64,000 nucleotides of DNA from Verticillium longisporum (taxonomy: Eukaryota; Ascomycota; Sordariomycetes; Glomerellales; Plectosphaerellaceae): assembly GCA_019188255.1 (NCBI GenBank), contig JAETXT010000002.1, positions 4,154,001 through 4,218,000 of the forward strand. The letters are read 5' to 3'. Within the stretch, counting starts at the first letter, position 1. Each line of letters starts with the position of its first letter. Shown here one piece after another: positions 44,264-55,300 of this stretch. The translations under genes and the position numbers were made by a program. The notes below the pieces were generated by a model, which was not told the origin of the DNA, did no database searches, and saw only the letters and a program-made list of their open reading frames with translations.

Positions 44264-46655
44264 TCAGTCACCACCGGGCCCGCCCTTGCCCAGATCTCGA
44301 CGCACCCTCCAGACTCTCGAACCCACCGGCCGCTTCTCGTTCCCGCGCAGGACCTCCACCCATGGCGTCTCGGCTACATCGCCGGCCATACCCAGGTCTT
44401 CCGGCTCAGCCTCCGAGTCGTCATTGTCCGTATCCTCTTCTGTGATCTCCGTCTCCTTCTCGTCAACGGCAGTCTCGCTGTACGTCCGCGAGTATGAGTC
44501 CTCAGTGTATGCCCAACCAGGCGTGTCAAACCTGCCATGCACCAGCACGAGCTGCCTGCCCGCCTTGCGGCTTTCCTCAATGGCGTGCATTGAAATTGGC
44601 GTCAGAAGCTGCAGGCTCTTCTTTGCGACGTCGATGCCGCGGAGGAGCACAAGTCCAAGAGTTTGCGAGTATCGCGGGTCGAGTGTCTGTGATGTAGGGT
44701 TGGAGATGAATGGGATGCCCTCCGGAGACCGCGAGACATGAGGTCCCGTCGCAGTAGCGGCTGGCTTATCGTCCACGTCCATACTGGTCTCGGGATCCAC
44801 AGAGACATCACCAAAGGCTTTGAAGTCGACTTCGGGCAGAAACCTCAAGGCCTTGCCGTCCTCAATCTCGACGAGCGCCAGAACTGATCCGTTGATCGCT
44901 TCCGCCAAGAGGTTCGCTGGAGGCTGGGACTCGTAACTGAGGATCGCCAGGAACCCAGGGCTCTCTTCAGCGTACTGCACCTGCAAAGGAGGGACACTTG
45001 TCAAAGGAGCAGGGTTCCAGGCGACCTGTCCAGTACTTGCCCTCACGGAGTGGAAATACGACATGGTCTGCATGGAGCGCAGATGGGCCGCTGTTCGCGA
45101 GGTGAACTCCGTTTGCTGCGAGGGTAGAGTCGTGAAATTAGTCCTCGTGGTGTTGCGTAAAGCGTCGACGCTCTCCGTTGGTCCGTCCTCAGACATGTAG
45201 ATAACGTCCGTAGGCGCCAATTTTGATATCAGCTCCGTCAAAAGATCAAGACCTGTCCCGAGAATCCAGCCGGGTGTGTTGATGATCAAAGGACGGTTGC
45301 GTAATGCAGATTGCTGGTAGTGATGGAATAGATCTTGGGCACATTCGACATAATGCTCGGGGTCTGCTGCTGGTGAGATGGATGCCGTGGCATGACACCG
45401 GATGACGCTTGCATCTGTGGTTTCCGGTACGGCATGTGTGAAAGAGGGGCCTAGATTTGGCGTTTTGACATGGACAAGCGACATGGTGCCAGCAGGACTG
45501 AACTCAGGCTGGCCGGGGTCGAGGTCCAGTATGGCCACAGCAGGTCTCTTCGCCCGTTGGGACGGCGATGTTAACAGCCGGTTGGCCAGGATGCGGCCAA
45601 AAGTCGACTTTCCTGAAGACTTTGGCCCACAAAGAAAGATGACCGGCGCCTTGCTCCCTCCCTTGGCCGCAAGTTCCGCCAGCGTCTTGTTCCAGGCGGG
45701 ATGCGACACCAGGTCTTGAATCACAGCCCTTTTTGGCGCATCGGCCGCAGTTCCGATCTGATAGGTCAGATTGATTCACGCGCGGAGGGAAACATTACTG
45801 AGAAGGTACGTACAATCTGGAAAGTTGATGCCAGTTCACTCTTAGCTCCTGTTCCAGGCTTTGAAGGTTCGTTCCAAAGGCTGCGGAACATAGGGGACAG
45901 CCTCTCGAGCCGGCGCAGCTCGTTGGCTCGGGGGTGAGGATATAGCTCAATCTTCGTATCCTCTGAGCATCGCAGTACAGGAATGGCGTGGCAATGGGCC
46001 GCATGTGCCCATATGATGTTGTCCGTTTTGTTCAATGTTGCGCCAGCGATGGTGACTTCACCGCTGACGACACGAATACCGAAGCTGCCGAGAACAAGAA
46101 ATCGCTGCATCCATGTCAGTCGCCAGAGGTTGGAATCGCGTATGAACGGCCTCACCTCGCTTGTGCTGAGTCTCAGCTGAAGAATGCCCCCCGCGAGTTT
46201 CCGAGCATTCTGCTTGTTAGGCCTGAACGTTGAAAACTGCTGTACAGGGGCAAGAGGCAGGCCATTGTCGCTGGTGGTCAATGTCGTCCCAGGTCCAGGG
46301 TTTTTGCCTGTGATTCCTGAGCGATAACGGTGGCTTCCCGGCCCCCGGGGCTGGGTGAGGGCTGCGGTGATGTCGCATTCAAAGAAGCTTGCTTCCTTGC
46401 GGATCGTCGCCCAGCAGGTAGTGCGGCTGACGCCGAGATCGGGCTTTTAGGGGCTGGCGAGGATGCTGAGCTTGAAGGCTCAGAAGGAACCGCAGTGGTA
46501 GCCGTACCCTTTGCAGCCAAGAGCTGTCGGCGCAGAGAAAAGGCACTCATAGCTGTGCCAGGTTAGTGGTTGTTCGGCAGAGATGCGGGATCGCGCTGGC
46601 ACTTACGTGCAACGTCATCGTCGGACTCGAATTTTCGGCGTTTTGGGGTGCTCAT
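44264..46655 (-). CDS. GRC3: Polynucleotide 5'-hydroxyl-kinase GRC3 (rRNA processing)
   Basis: Nucleolar Clp1/Grc3-family kinase needed in yeast for ITS2 processing and Pol I termination. Five exons: 46655-46607, 46552-46329, 46239-46156, 46104-45814 and 45757-44264, giving 713 aa. Intron 2 uses a weak donor (gttatc), yet its phase is right and no other route joins the disordered N-terminus (MSTPKRRKFESDDDV, Ser/Pro/Ala-rich) to the conserved FSTFRPNKQN. Exons 3 and 4 give the N-terminal barrel (ERFLVLGSFGIRVVSGEV). Exon 5 carries Walker A GPKSSGKST (about residues 260-268), the AILDLDPGQPEF Walker-B/base region and INTPGWILGTGLDLL. The acidic C-terminal stretch (ITEEDTDNDDSEAEPEDLG) precedes the end. 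Head to head with RPA34.5. Confidence 0.92.
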
Positions 46656-47295
46656 TGGCGAAGGTTGTGAGTTGCCTCTGTGAGATCAGGCCGTGCTGAC
46701 AACATGGGCAAGTGAAGATGCTGGGGATGTAAATTTAGGTGACCAAGCTTGGCTGGTCCAGGTTTTCGGCAGCTGTGTGGGTCACTACGACCAGTGTGAA
46801 GTGTAAGGCTCCTTACTACACATCTGTTACATGGGGTGCAAACCAATCTTTGGAATTTACCGTCAAGATTCGAAGAAGTTCAGAGATGCAATTAAAACAA
46901 GAACATGCCATCAGCCCTTCGACACAGCTGGATCATCCCACGCACCTTACCTCTGGCCTTCTTGCATTTTTAAGAGAGATCATCTTCTTCAGGGTGCAAG
47001 AGCGGCGGTAGAATTTCGGCACCTTCAGAACGCGCTAGGCTGAAAACGCGCCATCGATTGGCTCCTGCCACCCCAAGCTGCCTGTCCAGTGGGACCTTCC
47101 AACCCCCGCTTGCAGCTGCGATCTTCACCGCGCCTGCTCCAAAAAAAAAACCCAATCGTCGTCAGGAGCTCGTTTGACGAGTCGCGTAATAAAAGAAAAA
47201 AGTCCCAATTCGCAACTCCAACCCAGGCCAACATCGCGCAAGGCCAATCGACTGCGACAACATATTACATCCGAAGCGCTGTTAGCATCAACATC
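46656..47295. promoter_or_regulatory. Bidirectional promoter region between GRC3 and RPA34.5
   Basis: 640 bp separate the two start codons. Contains an A10 tract near 47142-47151 and CA-rich leader sequence before 47296. No TATA box is obvious on either side, as is usual for housekeeping genes. Confidence 0.55.
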
Positions 47296-49207
47296 ATGTC
47301 GAAGCGCCGCAATCTCGACGGTGTCGCTTCGCTTCGCGGCTTCCTTGCCAAGGCCGGTGATGGCCTTGACGCCACGCCCAGCAGCCAGTCGAAGGCTCAG
47401 ACTAAGAAGAAGGCTGCATTCGATCCCCGCGCCGAAGACAGCGACAGCGAGAGCGAAGCCGCCAGTAACAGTGACAGCGACAGCGATGGTGCCCTTCCCG
47501 ACCCTGCGTCCTGGAATCGCCTGAACAAGTCGACATCGACTCCTACCAGCCAGAAGGGAATCGCGCCCTCCAAACGTACCCCGCGCAGCAACAGAGAGGA
47601 GGTCGCCGACAGCGACGACGGACGCGATTCTAAGCAGAACAAGAAGAAGGTTGTCAAGAAGGCCGCATCCTCTTCCTCCTCCTCTTCCTCCGAACCTATC
47701 GCCAGCTCTGACTCGAGCGACTCCGAAGACGAGGCGCCCGCCAAGAAGGTTGTCAAGAAGACTGCTTCTAAGAAGAAAGAAGACACATCGTCCAGCGACT
47801 CGTCCTCTGCTGCCGCCTCTGGCAGCGACTCGGATAGCGATTCAGGCAGCGACGATAACGCCGATAGCAAGAAGGCTGCCAAATCTCTGATGAATGGCAA
47901 GGCAGCGCCTTCCAAAAAGGCTGCGTCAACTTCCAGCTCCGCCTCTAGCTCTGCTTCCGGCTCCGAGAACGAGACTGAGGAGCCTACCAAGAAGAGCAAG
48001 AAGGCCAGTACCAAGAAGACGGCCCGCAAGGAGGCAACTCCTGAAGAGAGCTCAGGGAGCGAGGAAAGCGAGGCGGAAGAGCCCACCAGTGCTGTTGAGA
48101 CTGAGAAGGAGCCCAAGAAGGTGGCCGAATCTCTTGCCGTTGCGCCGCAACCCAAGAAGACTGCTACAAACGGTTTCCAGGGCGAGAACTTTGTCTTGCG
48201 CCCTGTGCAGGGCGATGAGGACGGCAAGGATGTGCAAGACATTTTCGCCCAGGCGACACGCGAAGGCAAGCAGTTGTGGTACTTCACCGCACCCGCCTCT
48301 GTCCCCATCAATGTCATTGAGCAGCTCGAGATTCCCATCCATAAGATCCGCAACGGCGAGCCGGTCTTCAAGCATGACGGTGCGGACTACGGCGTCAACG
48401 TCAGCAACGAAGCCGCGAACCCTACCTATCAAGTCCTCATTCCGAACAAGAAGGGAGTCCGCTATGAGCCCCGTAAGTCCACACACATTTTGAATCTCCA
48501 CAGGATCGCGCTAACACGGGTCAGTCGCGCAAAACGTCGATCAGGTCATGCGCATCAAGCGCATCATCCAGGTTCCGAGCCCTGCCAACGGCGAGGTTGC
48601 CACTCTGCCCCCAGCATCCAGCAAGGGGGCCCGCCCTCAGCCCAAGGGCCTCAAGGCTAGATATCACCCTATCGGCGTGCCTGCAGACGAGGATATGGGC
48701 CAGATTGGATCCGAGTCCGGTGACGAGGCGGAGGACGTTGAGATGACGCAAGCCCCCGAGCTGCCCTCTTCAAGCCAAAAGTCCAGCAAAAAGGCGTCGA
48801 CCACTACCAAGAAGGCGAAGCGCAAGGCGGCCGAGGTTGATGAAGAGGCTGCTTCCTCCCAACTCGTCGGAGAGGAGGAGGCTGCCCTGAAGAAGAAGAA
48901 GAGCAAGAAGCAGAAGCGCTCGGCCGAGGACACACCGACCTCTACCCCCGCGGCGCCCTCTCAGGAGCTCCAGACACCGAGCCTGCCCGAGCTCCCGGCG
49001 CCCAAGTCTGGCAAGAAGGCCAAGAAGGCCACCTTGCCTGCGCCCGCCAGCTCGCAGGCGTCCAAGAAGGAGACACCGATCCTGCCGCCGACGGTGCCGC
49101 ATCGCGCGTCTGTATCCACGCCGACTGTGAAGAAGGAGAAGAAGAGCAAGAGCTCGTCCGCCACGCCAAAGGCGAAGTCGAAGCAGGCGCGGCCGCCAAG
49201 CCCGTAG
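47296..49207 (+). CDS. RPA34: DNA-directed RNA polymerase I subunit RPA34.5-like, with a long Ser/Asp/Lys-rich N-terminus
   Basis: Nucleolar Pol I subunit of the A49/A34.5 TFIIF-like heterodimer. Exons 47296-48472 and 48525-49207 with one 52-nt intron (gtaagt...gctaac...gtcag); 619 aa. The start MSKRRNLDGVASLRGF follows a CA-rich leader; in-frame Met codons upstream lack support. Residues about 1-290 are low-complexity alternating acidic-serine and lysine blocks (SDSESEAASNSDSDSDG; KKVVKKAASSSSSSSS), Nopp140/SRP40-like. The conserved A34.5 dimerisation domain occupies about 293-420 (ENFVLRPVQGDEDGKDVQDI; KQLWYFTAPASVPINVIEQL). The tail is lysine-rich (KKKKSKKQKR), as in other A34.5 proteins. 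It is much longer than the yeast protein (233 aa). Confidence 0.85.
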
Positions 49208-50872
49208 AAGGGGATTTGGTGGTGAGTGTTTTGCTTTCAACGCGTTGCTGCGAACTCGCTGAGGCGAGAGCAAGCTTGCTCGTTCGTGCTGCAGGACGAC
49301 GAGCGGGGGGGACAGTGTCTGTGCAAAGTCTGCTCTGCACTGGGTTTGGCGATAAGAAACGTTGTATTTCACCATTCTACCATGGATGTGTGACCTCGAG
49401 CGTACTATCCCGTACCCCTGAGCTCCTCTCCCCTTACATACACGACTCCGCAAACCCGGCCGTCGTGGCTTGAGTTGAACCAGCCACGATTGCATTGCTC
49501 GCTTGTATCTCTTGCACGTTGCAGAACATTTTTTTTCTTCTTACATTTCTCGGCATCGAAAATAGGATGAGCGGTCCGGCGTTCGGCTTGCTTTACCATG
49601 CGGCGGGGATGACGTCGTAGCAGGGGGTGGATATTTTTCTCAAGCTGCGTGGCCCACATTCTCCGGTCGTCACAAGGAAGAGAGCAGGGACGGCTCGGCG
49701 GGCGGTGATACCAGACATGAGGTTCTCATCAGCAGGCTATTTGAGGACAGGCACGCATGCGTAGGTAGTCGCTTGTAGAGACGGCTAATCGACGAATGTG
49801 CCAACCATTGCAACGTCCGAAGCTCGTGACGATCACCCTCGCGCCCCCCTTGCCGTTCACAAATGCGGAAGCTGTGCTGATATTAAAATTGAACGGGTAT
49901 CAGGCGGATGACCAAATTCGTGATCAGCGGATCACCATGCGCAGCGCCCACCAGGCCCCAGGGCTGAAGGCAGAGCCAACGGCCGTCGAGAGGTCTGCAA
50001 CGTGCATGCTTCCGTGGTTGCTGTGTAGAAATGGGGGCGGGAAACTCGTATGTATGTATATATGCCGGCACCCTTCAATTTTTAATTTTTTGGGGAAATC
50101 CGTTCCTCTCCTCTTGTTTAATTGTTCTTCACGATATCTTCTCATGAAGATGATGTATGCTACATGGGATGAAACGACCAACTCGCGACGTGAAGAATAC
50201 CGTGTCAAAAGTCAGCGGTTGAGTAGTAAGTTCCACTTCCCATGTCATTCTCTCACAACACTCACGTCACGCGCGAAAAGACCGGATTGTTCTCATCTCT
50301 CGTCTCAATTACTACACAGTAGCGAGTGCTCTACCTCTACCCCGTGGTATGTTGGCCTCCGCATTACGTTGCGACACTGCTCTCCGCTAGCAGGCGCAAG
50401 CGGAGGACCCCGAGCCGCCAACAGCCGGAGATCCCCCTTTCAAATACATTACTTATATGTTCTATGTTCCAGGTATCCCCGTTCCGTTGGTCTTATGTGC
50501 AGTTCTCCGAACTGTCAAGCCTGCGTTGGGATTGTCCGTTTCGCACCGGTCGTTCCTATGCAAAATATGGCCATTTCGTTCTGTCGTTGCCCTGCCGTGT
50601 CTTTCTTTCCTGACAGGCCGGCGAGACCCCAGGCTCCTGCTGGTCGCCGCCTCCATTATGTAAAAACACCCTGGTACGCCATTGCTGTGCTGATGCAAGA
50701 AAATTCGAATGCTGTTTGGACGGTCGTCGGATGAGAACGAGTCTTCGTCGCTCAGCGTGAAGCGAGTGGATTGAAGCGGCCTACCCACCAAACGGTGAGC
50801 GTGCCAATGTTCGGCGGACCGAAATTCTGGTGATGACGGTTTGCCAAGTGGCAGTTTGCAACCGCTGCTGGG
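49208..50872. other. Intergenic between convergent RPA34.5 and AUR1 genes
   Basis: 3' flanks of both genes. A long plus-strand frame (49796-50734) is compositionally unlike a protein and carries no motif. Nothing else is supported. Confidence 0.45.
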
Positions 50873-52357
50873 TTACCTGATCACGACGACTTCGCTGAGA
50901 TCGCCATCGTGTGGTGGGACGCCGCCATCCCACATGTGGCCGTGAGGTGTCATCTCGACAGAGAAAACGCCTTGCGGGTGTCCCTCGTCGGACGGTGCAG
51001 GACTCAATGTGCCGCTGCCGCTCGTAGAGAGTGTGCTGCAGCTCGAGGTGCTGCCAACGGTCCATTCGTCGCTGTCGGCAGAACGTTGGCGGTGCATCAA
51101 GCCGAGGCTGTAAAAGTCGCCGTACTCCTCATCCACAACCTTCTTTTGCTCGCCAATCTCGACATACGTGTACTCGAACCGGGTCGCCTTGTCAGACTGC
51201 TGCTTGGGCAGGTATCGGGTCTTCGCGGTGTAGAAGATGGCTGCAGAAATCAAGGATCCACCAACGAGGTCGACGGCGTAGTGATGGTTGAGGTACATGG
51301 TCGCCCACCAAATCCAGGCGACGTAGGAGATGAAGAAGGCACGGAACCGGGGGAAGCAGTAGATCATGAAAAGAGCCTCGAGGACTGCATCGGCGGCGTG
51401 GAGGGAGGGGAAGGCACCAAAGGGGAGAGGGGCTGTGGTGAAGTTTGTCGTGTACATATCAACGCCAAAAATCTTGTCGACACGAGCAAGACCGGCAGGC
51501 GAGCCCTGCATTCCGTAGGCGGCGGGCGCCAGACCGTGCTCGTTCTCGTACCAAGGTGGCGTGCAGGGAAACACCAGTTGCAAGGTGACTCCGAGAACGT
51601 TCAGCCAGCCAAAGGCCTTGGCGAAGACGGGCAGCGTCTTGGGGGCTCCGAAGGTCCAGATGAGGATGGAGCAAATGGCGGGATTGGCGAAATGACCGAT
51701 GCCATACGGCAGCCAGGCGAGAATATCGAGAACCGCGTGGGTGTGGGCGGAGAGGATGTTGGACAAGTTGGCGCCGTACAGGACGTTTTCGAGGGCCGGG
51801 AGAACGCGGACCCAGATGTGCGGGCGGTACTTGGCGTCGATGAAGCTGCAACGCGATTAATACGAATTCGAACGCAGGCTGGGAAGTGGTACGAGAACTC
51901 ACCGGCTACAGAAGAAATACAGGAGGTAGGTCCAGATGGATAGGGACGGCAGGAAAAACTGGTTCGTCGCGGGCATGAGCAGAACCAGAACAGTGGCGCA
52001 GAGTGCCAGAGTCTTGATGATAGGGGCCGACGGCGAGATGGCGAGGGAGAAGATGATTAGGGCGGCGAGGATGACGTATTGAATGTCGAGGATTCGCCAG
52101 GAGCGACGACGCAGGGCGCGGATCGAGTGCATGGGGTTGAAAGACGTGTTGAGCGCGGTAGCCTCATTGGAGCCGAGGACGAACCAGGCGTTGGTGATGA
52201 AATTTGCGGTTGAGCGCTTCTTCTGGTGGCCACCCCTGCTCCGGCTGGGCCGGAAGCGACGAGGAATGGGGTTCAGTTTCGCGAAATTCAAGGTGCCAGG
52301 CGACAGAAGCGGCACCTTTGGCGGCTTGATTTGCAAGAACGAGCTAAAGTCTTGCAT
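50873..52357 (-). CDS. AUR1: Inositol phosphorylceramide synthase catalytic subunit AUR1
   Basis: Golgi membrane enzyme that transfers phosphoinositol from phosphatidylinositol to ceramide, the essential fungal sphingolipid step and the target of aureobasidin A. Exons 52357-51903 and 51845-50873 (intron gtgagt...gttgcag, 57 nt); 475 aa. Exon 1 has a basic N-terminus and the first membrane spans (DIQYVILAALIIFSLAI; FFLPSLSIWTYLLYFF). The catalytic PAP2-like motifs are FGAFPSLHAADAVLEA (about residues 296-310) and YLNHHYAVDLVGG (about 337-349), giving the His/His/Asp active site. The C-terminal tail after residue 360 is cytosolic, Ser/Thr-rich and ends SEVVVIR. Normal length, no lesion. Confidence 0.95.
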
Positions 52358-55300
52358 CGTGGCGACGTTTGGCGGAGAGGTTGCCTAGGTGCGCTTGGTG
52401 GTCGTTGTGATGGGTGATGGTGGTAGGAGAAGAATGGCAGCCCGACAGTTGCCTGCGTCGATTGGACGGGGCACCAGGTAGTAGTAAAAGGGCGAGCGGC
52501 AGGGGTGACGCTTGCCAAGGAGGGACGGCGAGCGCGAAAGAACAAAACGCCGAGTGCACGTCGGTGTTGTGGGCGGACAAGCGGTTGTTTAGTCGTCGGT
52601 GCTAGTGGTTAAAGCAGAGCGCATGCATTCGGGTGTAGCGGCGCTGGGCTCGTGCTGGCGTTGGCGTGGGCTGGGATGGGGCTGCTGCTGGAGTGGGTGC
52701 TACGTCATGTACAGGGCGAAGGCGTCAACTGTGCCAACTCGGAAGCCGCAAAAGAATCCAACGACGACGACCTGAAGGTGTCCAACGCAGGTCTGAGACG
52801 ACGAGAGAAGGCCGGAGAGTGTAGGGTGCGGTGTGAGGTGTGAGGTTGGAAGGGTCGTCGGGATGGTCGGCGAAAGGAGAGAGAGTGGCGCGGGGAGGGA
52901 GACAAGAGGCAGAGCACAAGGAGAGGAAGCACAATACAACAGACGAGAAATGTGGATGACTGTACCCATATGTATGATGACCTGGGTCCAAGTCTGGGTC
53001 TGGGCGCGCAGCAGGGGAGGTAAAGTGAAAGGCAAGCGCAAAGTGGGTGCGCTGCCTGCGCTGTGTCTCTGCTCAATCTTACTTGGCCCTTGCCAATGTC
53101 TGCCTGCCTTGCCTCGCCTTCTTCGCCTTGTCATCATCGCTCCTGACAGCCCCCGTCCCCAGTCCCCAGTAGGAGGTACCTACCTGGTCAGCCCCGAAGC
53201 AGCCACCAGTGGCCAGTAGACTGGATTAGGTCGCACTGGGGGCCTGACCGCTGCCAGCCTAGGTAGCCACCTTGCAGGAAGTGTGTTTGAGCAGGCGCAC
53301 TGGCACTGCCAAAGGTACTGGGCGAGAGCAATCACAGCGGAAGGGGCGGAGACCAGGGTCATGCCAGATGCCGAGCTACTAGTCCCAGGCCGGCTTGGCC
53401 TACCTGTTCCTTTTCCCCCGCAGCCCCCCCCCCCCTAGCTTTTTTTTTTCTTCAATTTCCATGGCTTCCAGCTTACCCAATCTGCCCTCCAAAAAAGATC
53501 TCTCCCCTGTGGTCTGTCTCCTAGAAACCCCCCGGCCGGCGATTATGAAGACCCCGAGCACCGCGCGCCCTCATCCGCCCGCGCGCGCCTCGTCCCCTCC
53601 AGCAATCAACGGACGGACCTTCGGGTAGTGGATCGGTCTAGCCCAGCAATGTGATGCTGTTCGATGTCCGACTACGTTCCCGATGAGACGGGCAAGGTGT
53701 TGTTCGAATGGACAAGTCCGAAACTCACAACCAGATGTTCATTGTCTCGACAATCTACCACAATCATCCTCCCTGGCTACCTGGGCCCCCCAATCCATTC
53801 CCATGCTTATCACGGCCACCTAAAATAGCTTCATAAGCCCTCTCAGAAAACCCCCAGATCCTTCGGTACGTGAGCGAGGGCGATGCGATTCGATGCGAAG
53901 TGGATGGGACCGCACCAGAAGCGAGATGCATTATTAAGTGAGTGAGCGCCGGAAGCCACGGCTCGAGTCGCAGTACAAGGCACTGCAGGGTTTTGGGTAC
54001 CCTGGTCGAGGCGCTAACAAGGGAGCGCGAAGGATTTCACCTCACCTTTACCTTTGCCTCACCTCACCTCACCTCGCGTGCACCCTGGCGCCTGGGTCTC
54101 CGAAGGAACGAATCTCTACTTGCCGACAATATTGAACCGAACCGCACCCGAGTTTAATCGTCGGGCAGAAAAGCTGGCGCTACGGCCCATGCCAACACAC
54201 AAGTCAACCGAATTGTCATTGACATGAAAACAATTTCGATCTCCCGCAAGGATACTGTCAGACCTGTCAGACCGCATCTCGAGCTTTGCTGATCTCCCAG
54301 CTGACGGCAAAACATCCGGCTTTGCTCGCGTGTGGTTCCCCAGAGCAATCTCCCTATCGGCCCCCAGCCAGATCCTCAGAGTCCGAGGTTCCAGGCTCCA
54401 ACCATACTGAGGGTCCGAACCGTAGCGCAGGTTTGCCGGATACTTCTTTGCTTACCGACTGCGAGACCGCGCCCGCCGAGCCTCCAGCTGGAATTGGCCT
54501 GGGGTCGCCCCGAAACCAACGACAGCGATTGGTGAGACCCCCCTGTTCTTGGGACAATCATTTCGGTGATACGCTGGGCATCCACCACACACGCGACTCG
54601 GGAGGGTTTGAGGCCTCTCCTTCTTTCATCAGGAGTTGGGCACACAGCTTTCAGTACTGCATGTCAGAACGCGAAATACGGGCGCCAGGGTACGCGTAAA
54701 TGGCGATGGGCGCCGGCTGATTGACGAATTTTACGATCTACGGACTTTCGAATCACCCAGATGGCCATCGGCGTCATCCAGCCTGGCTGTCAATCCCGTT
54801 CCGCCGCCTCGAATCCACCTCTGCCGCCTTCAGCAGCGCGCACCCGACACTGGGCTGTTGTGTTGTCAGGCCTGCCACATGCTCCATCGACAATGGAGCT
54901 GAGCATTCTTTCTCTTGCCTCTACCCTGCCTGCTCGTCTGCTGAGTCAGGCGAGACCTTGTCTTCAGGTCCAATGATGCCGCGGCGACAGACCTGGCACC
55001 GGGCTTGGGTACCTTGGCTCATGTGCCTGTACCTTGGGGCTCCATGCTCGTCCGATGACAAGTCCTCCCTCCCCGACCGTCGCCGCTGCAGCTCCACATC
55101 CGCCGACAAGGCCCTCTGCCTAGTGCACAGTAGCTCGTCCTTGCATCGCTGTGTCACTGGCATGCATTTGGTCATGTCGTCATTCATTTTGAACGTCGAG
55201 CTCATCCCTGGTGCGCCGGGATGAGACAAGCTGCTCACGAGACGACTGCACTGCATTTCCGTCCTGCATCGTCTGTATAGCCGGTGTCAAGGCTGCGACG

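Noticed and set aside
47397..48371. 324-codon minus-strand Ser/Leu-rich frame
   Set aside because: Complement of the Ser/Lys/Glu low-complexity part of RPA34.5.
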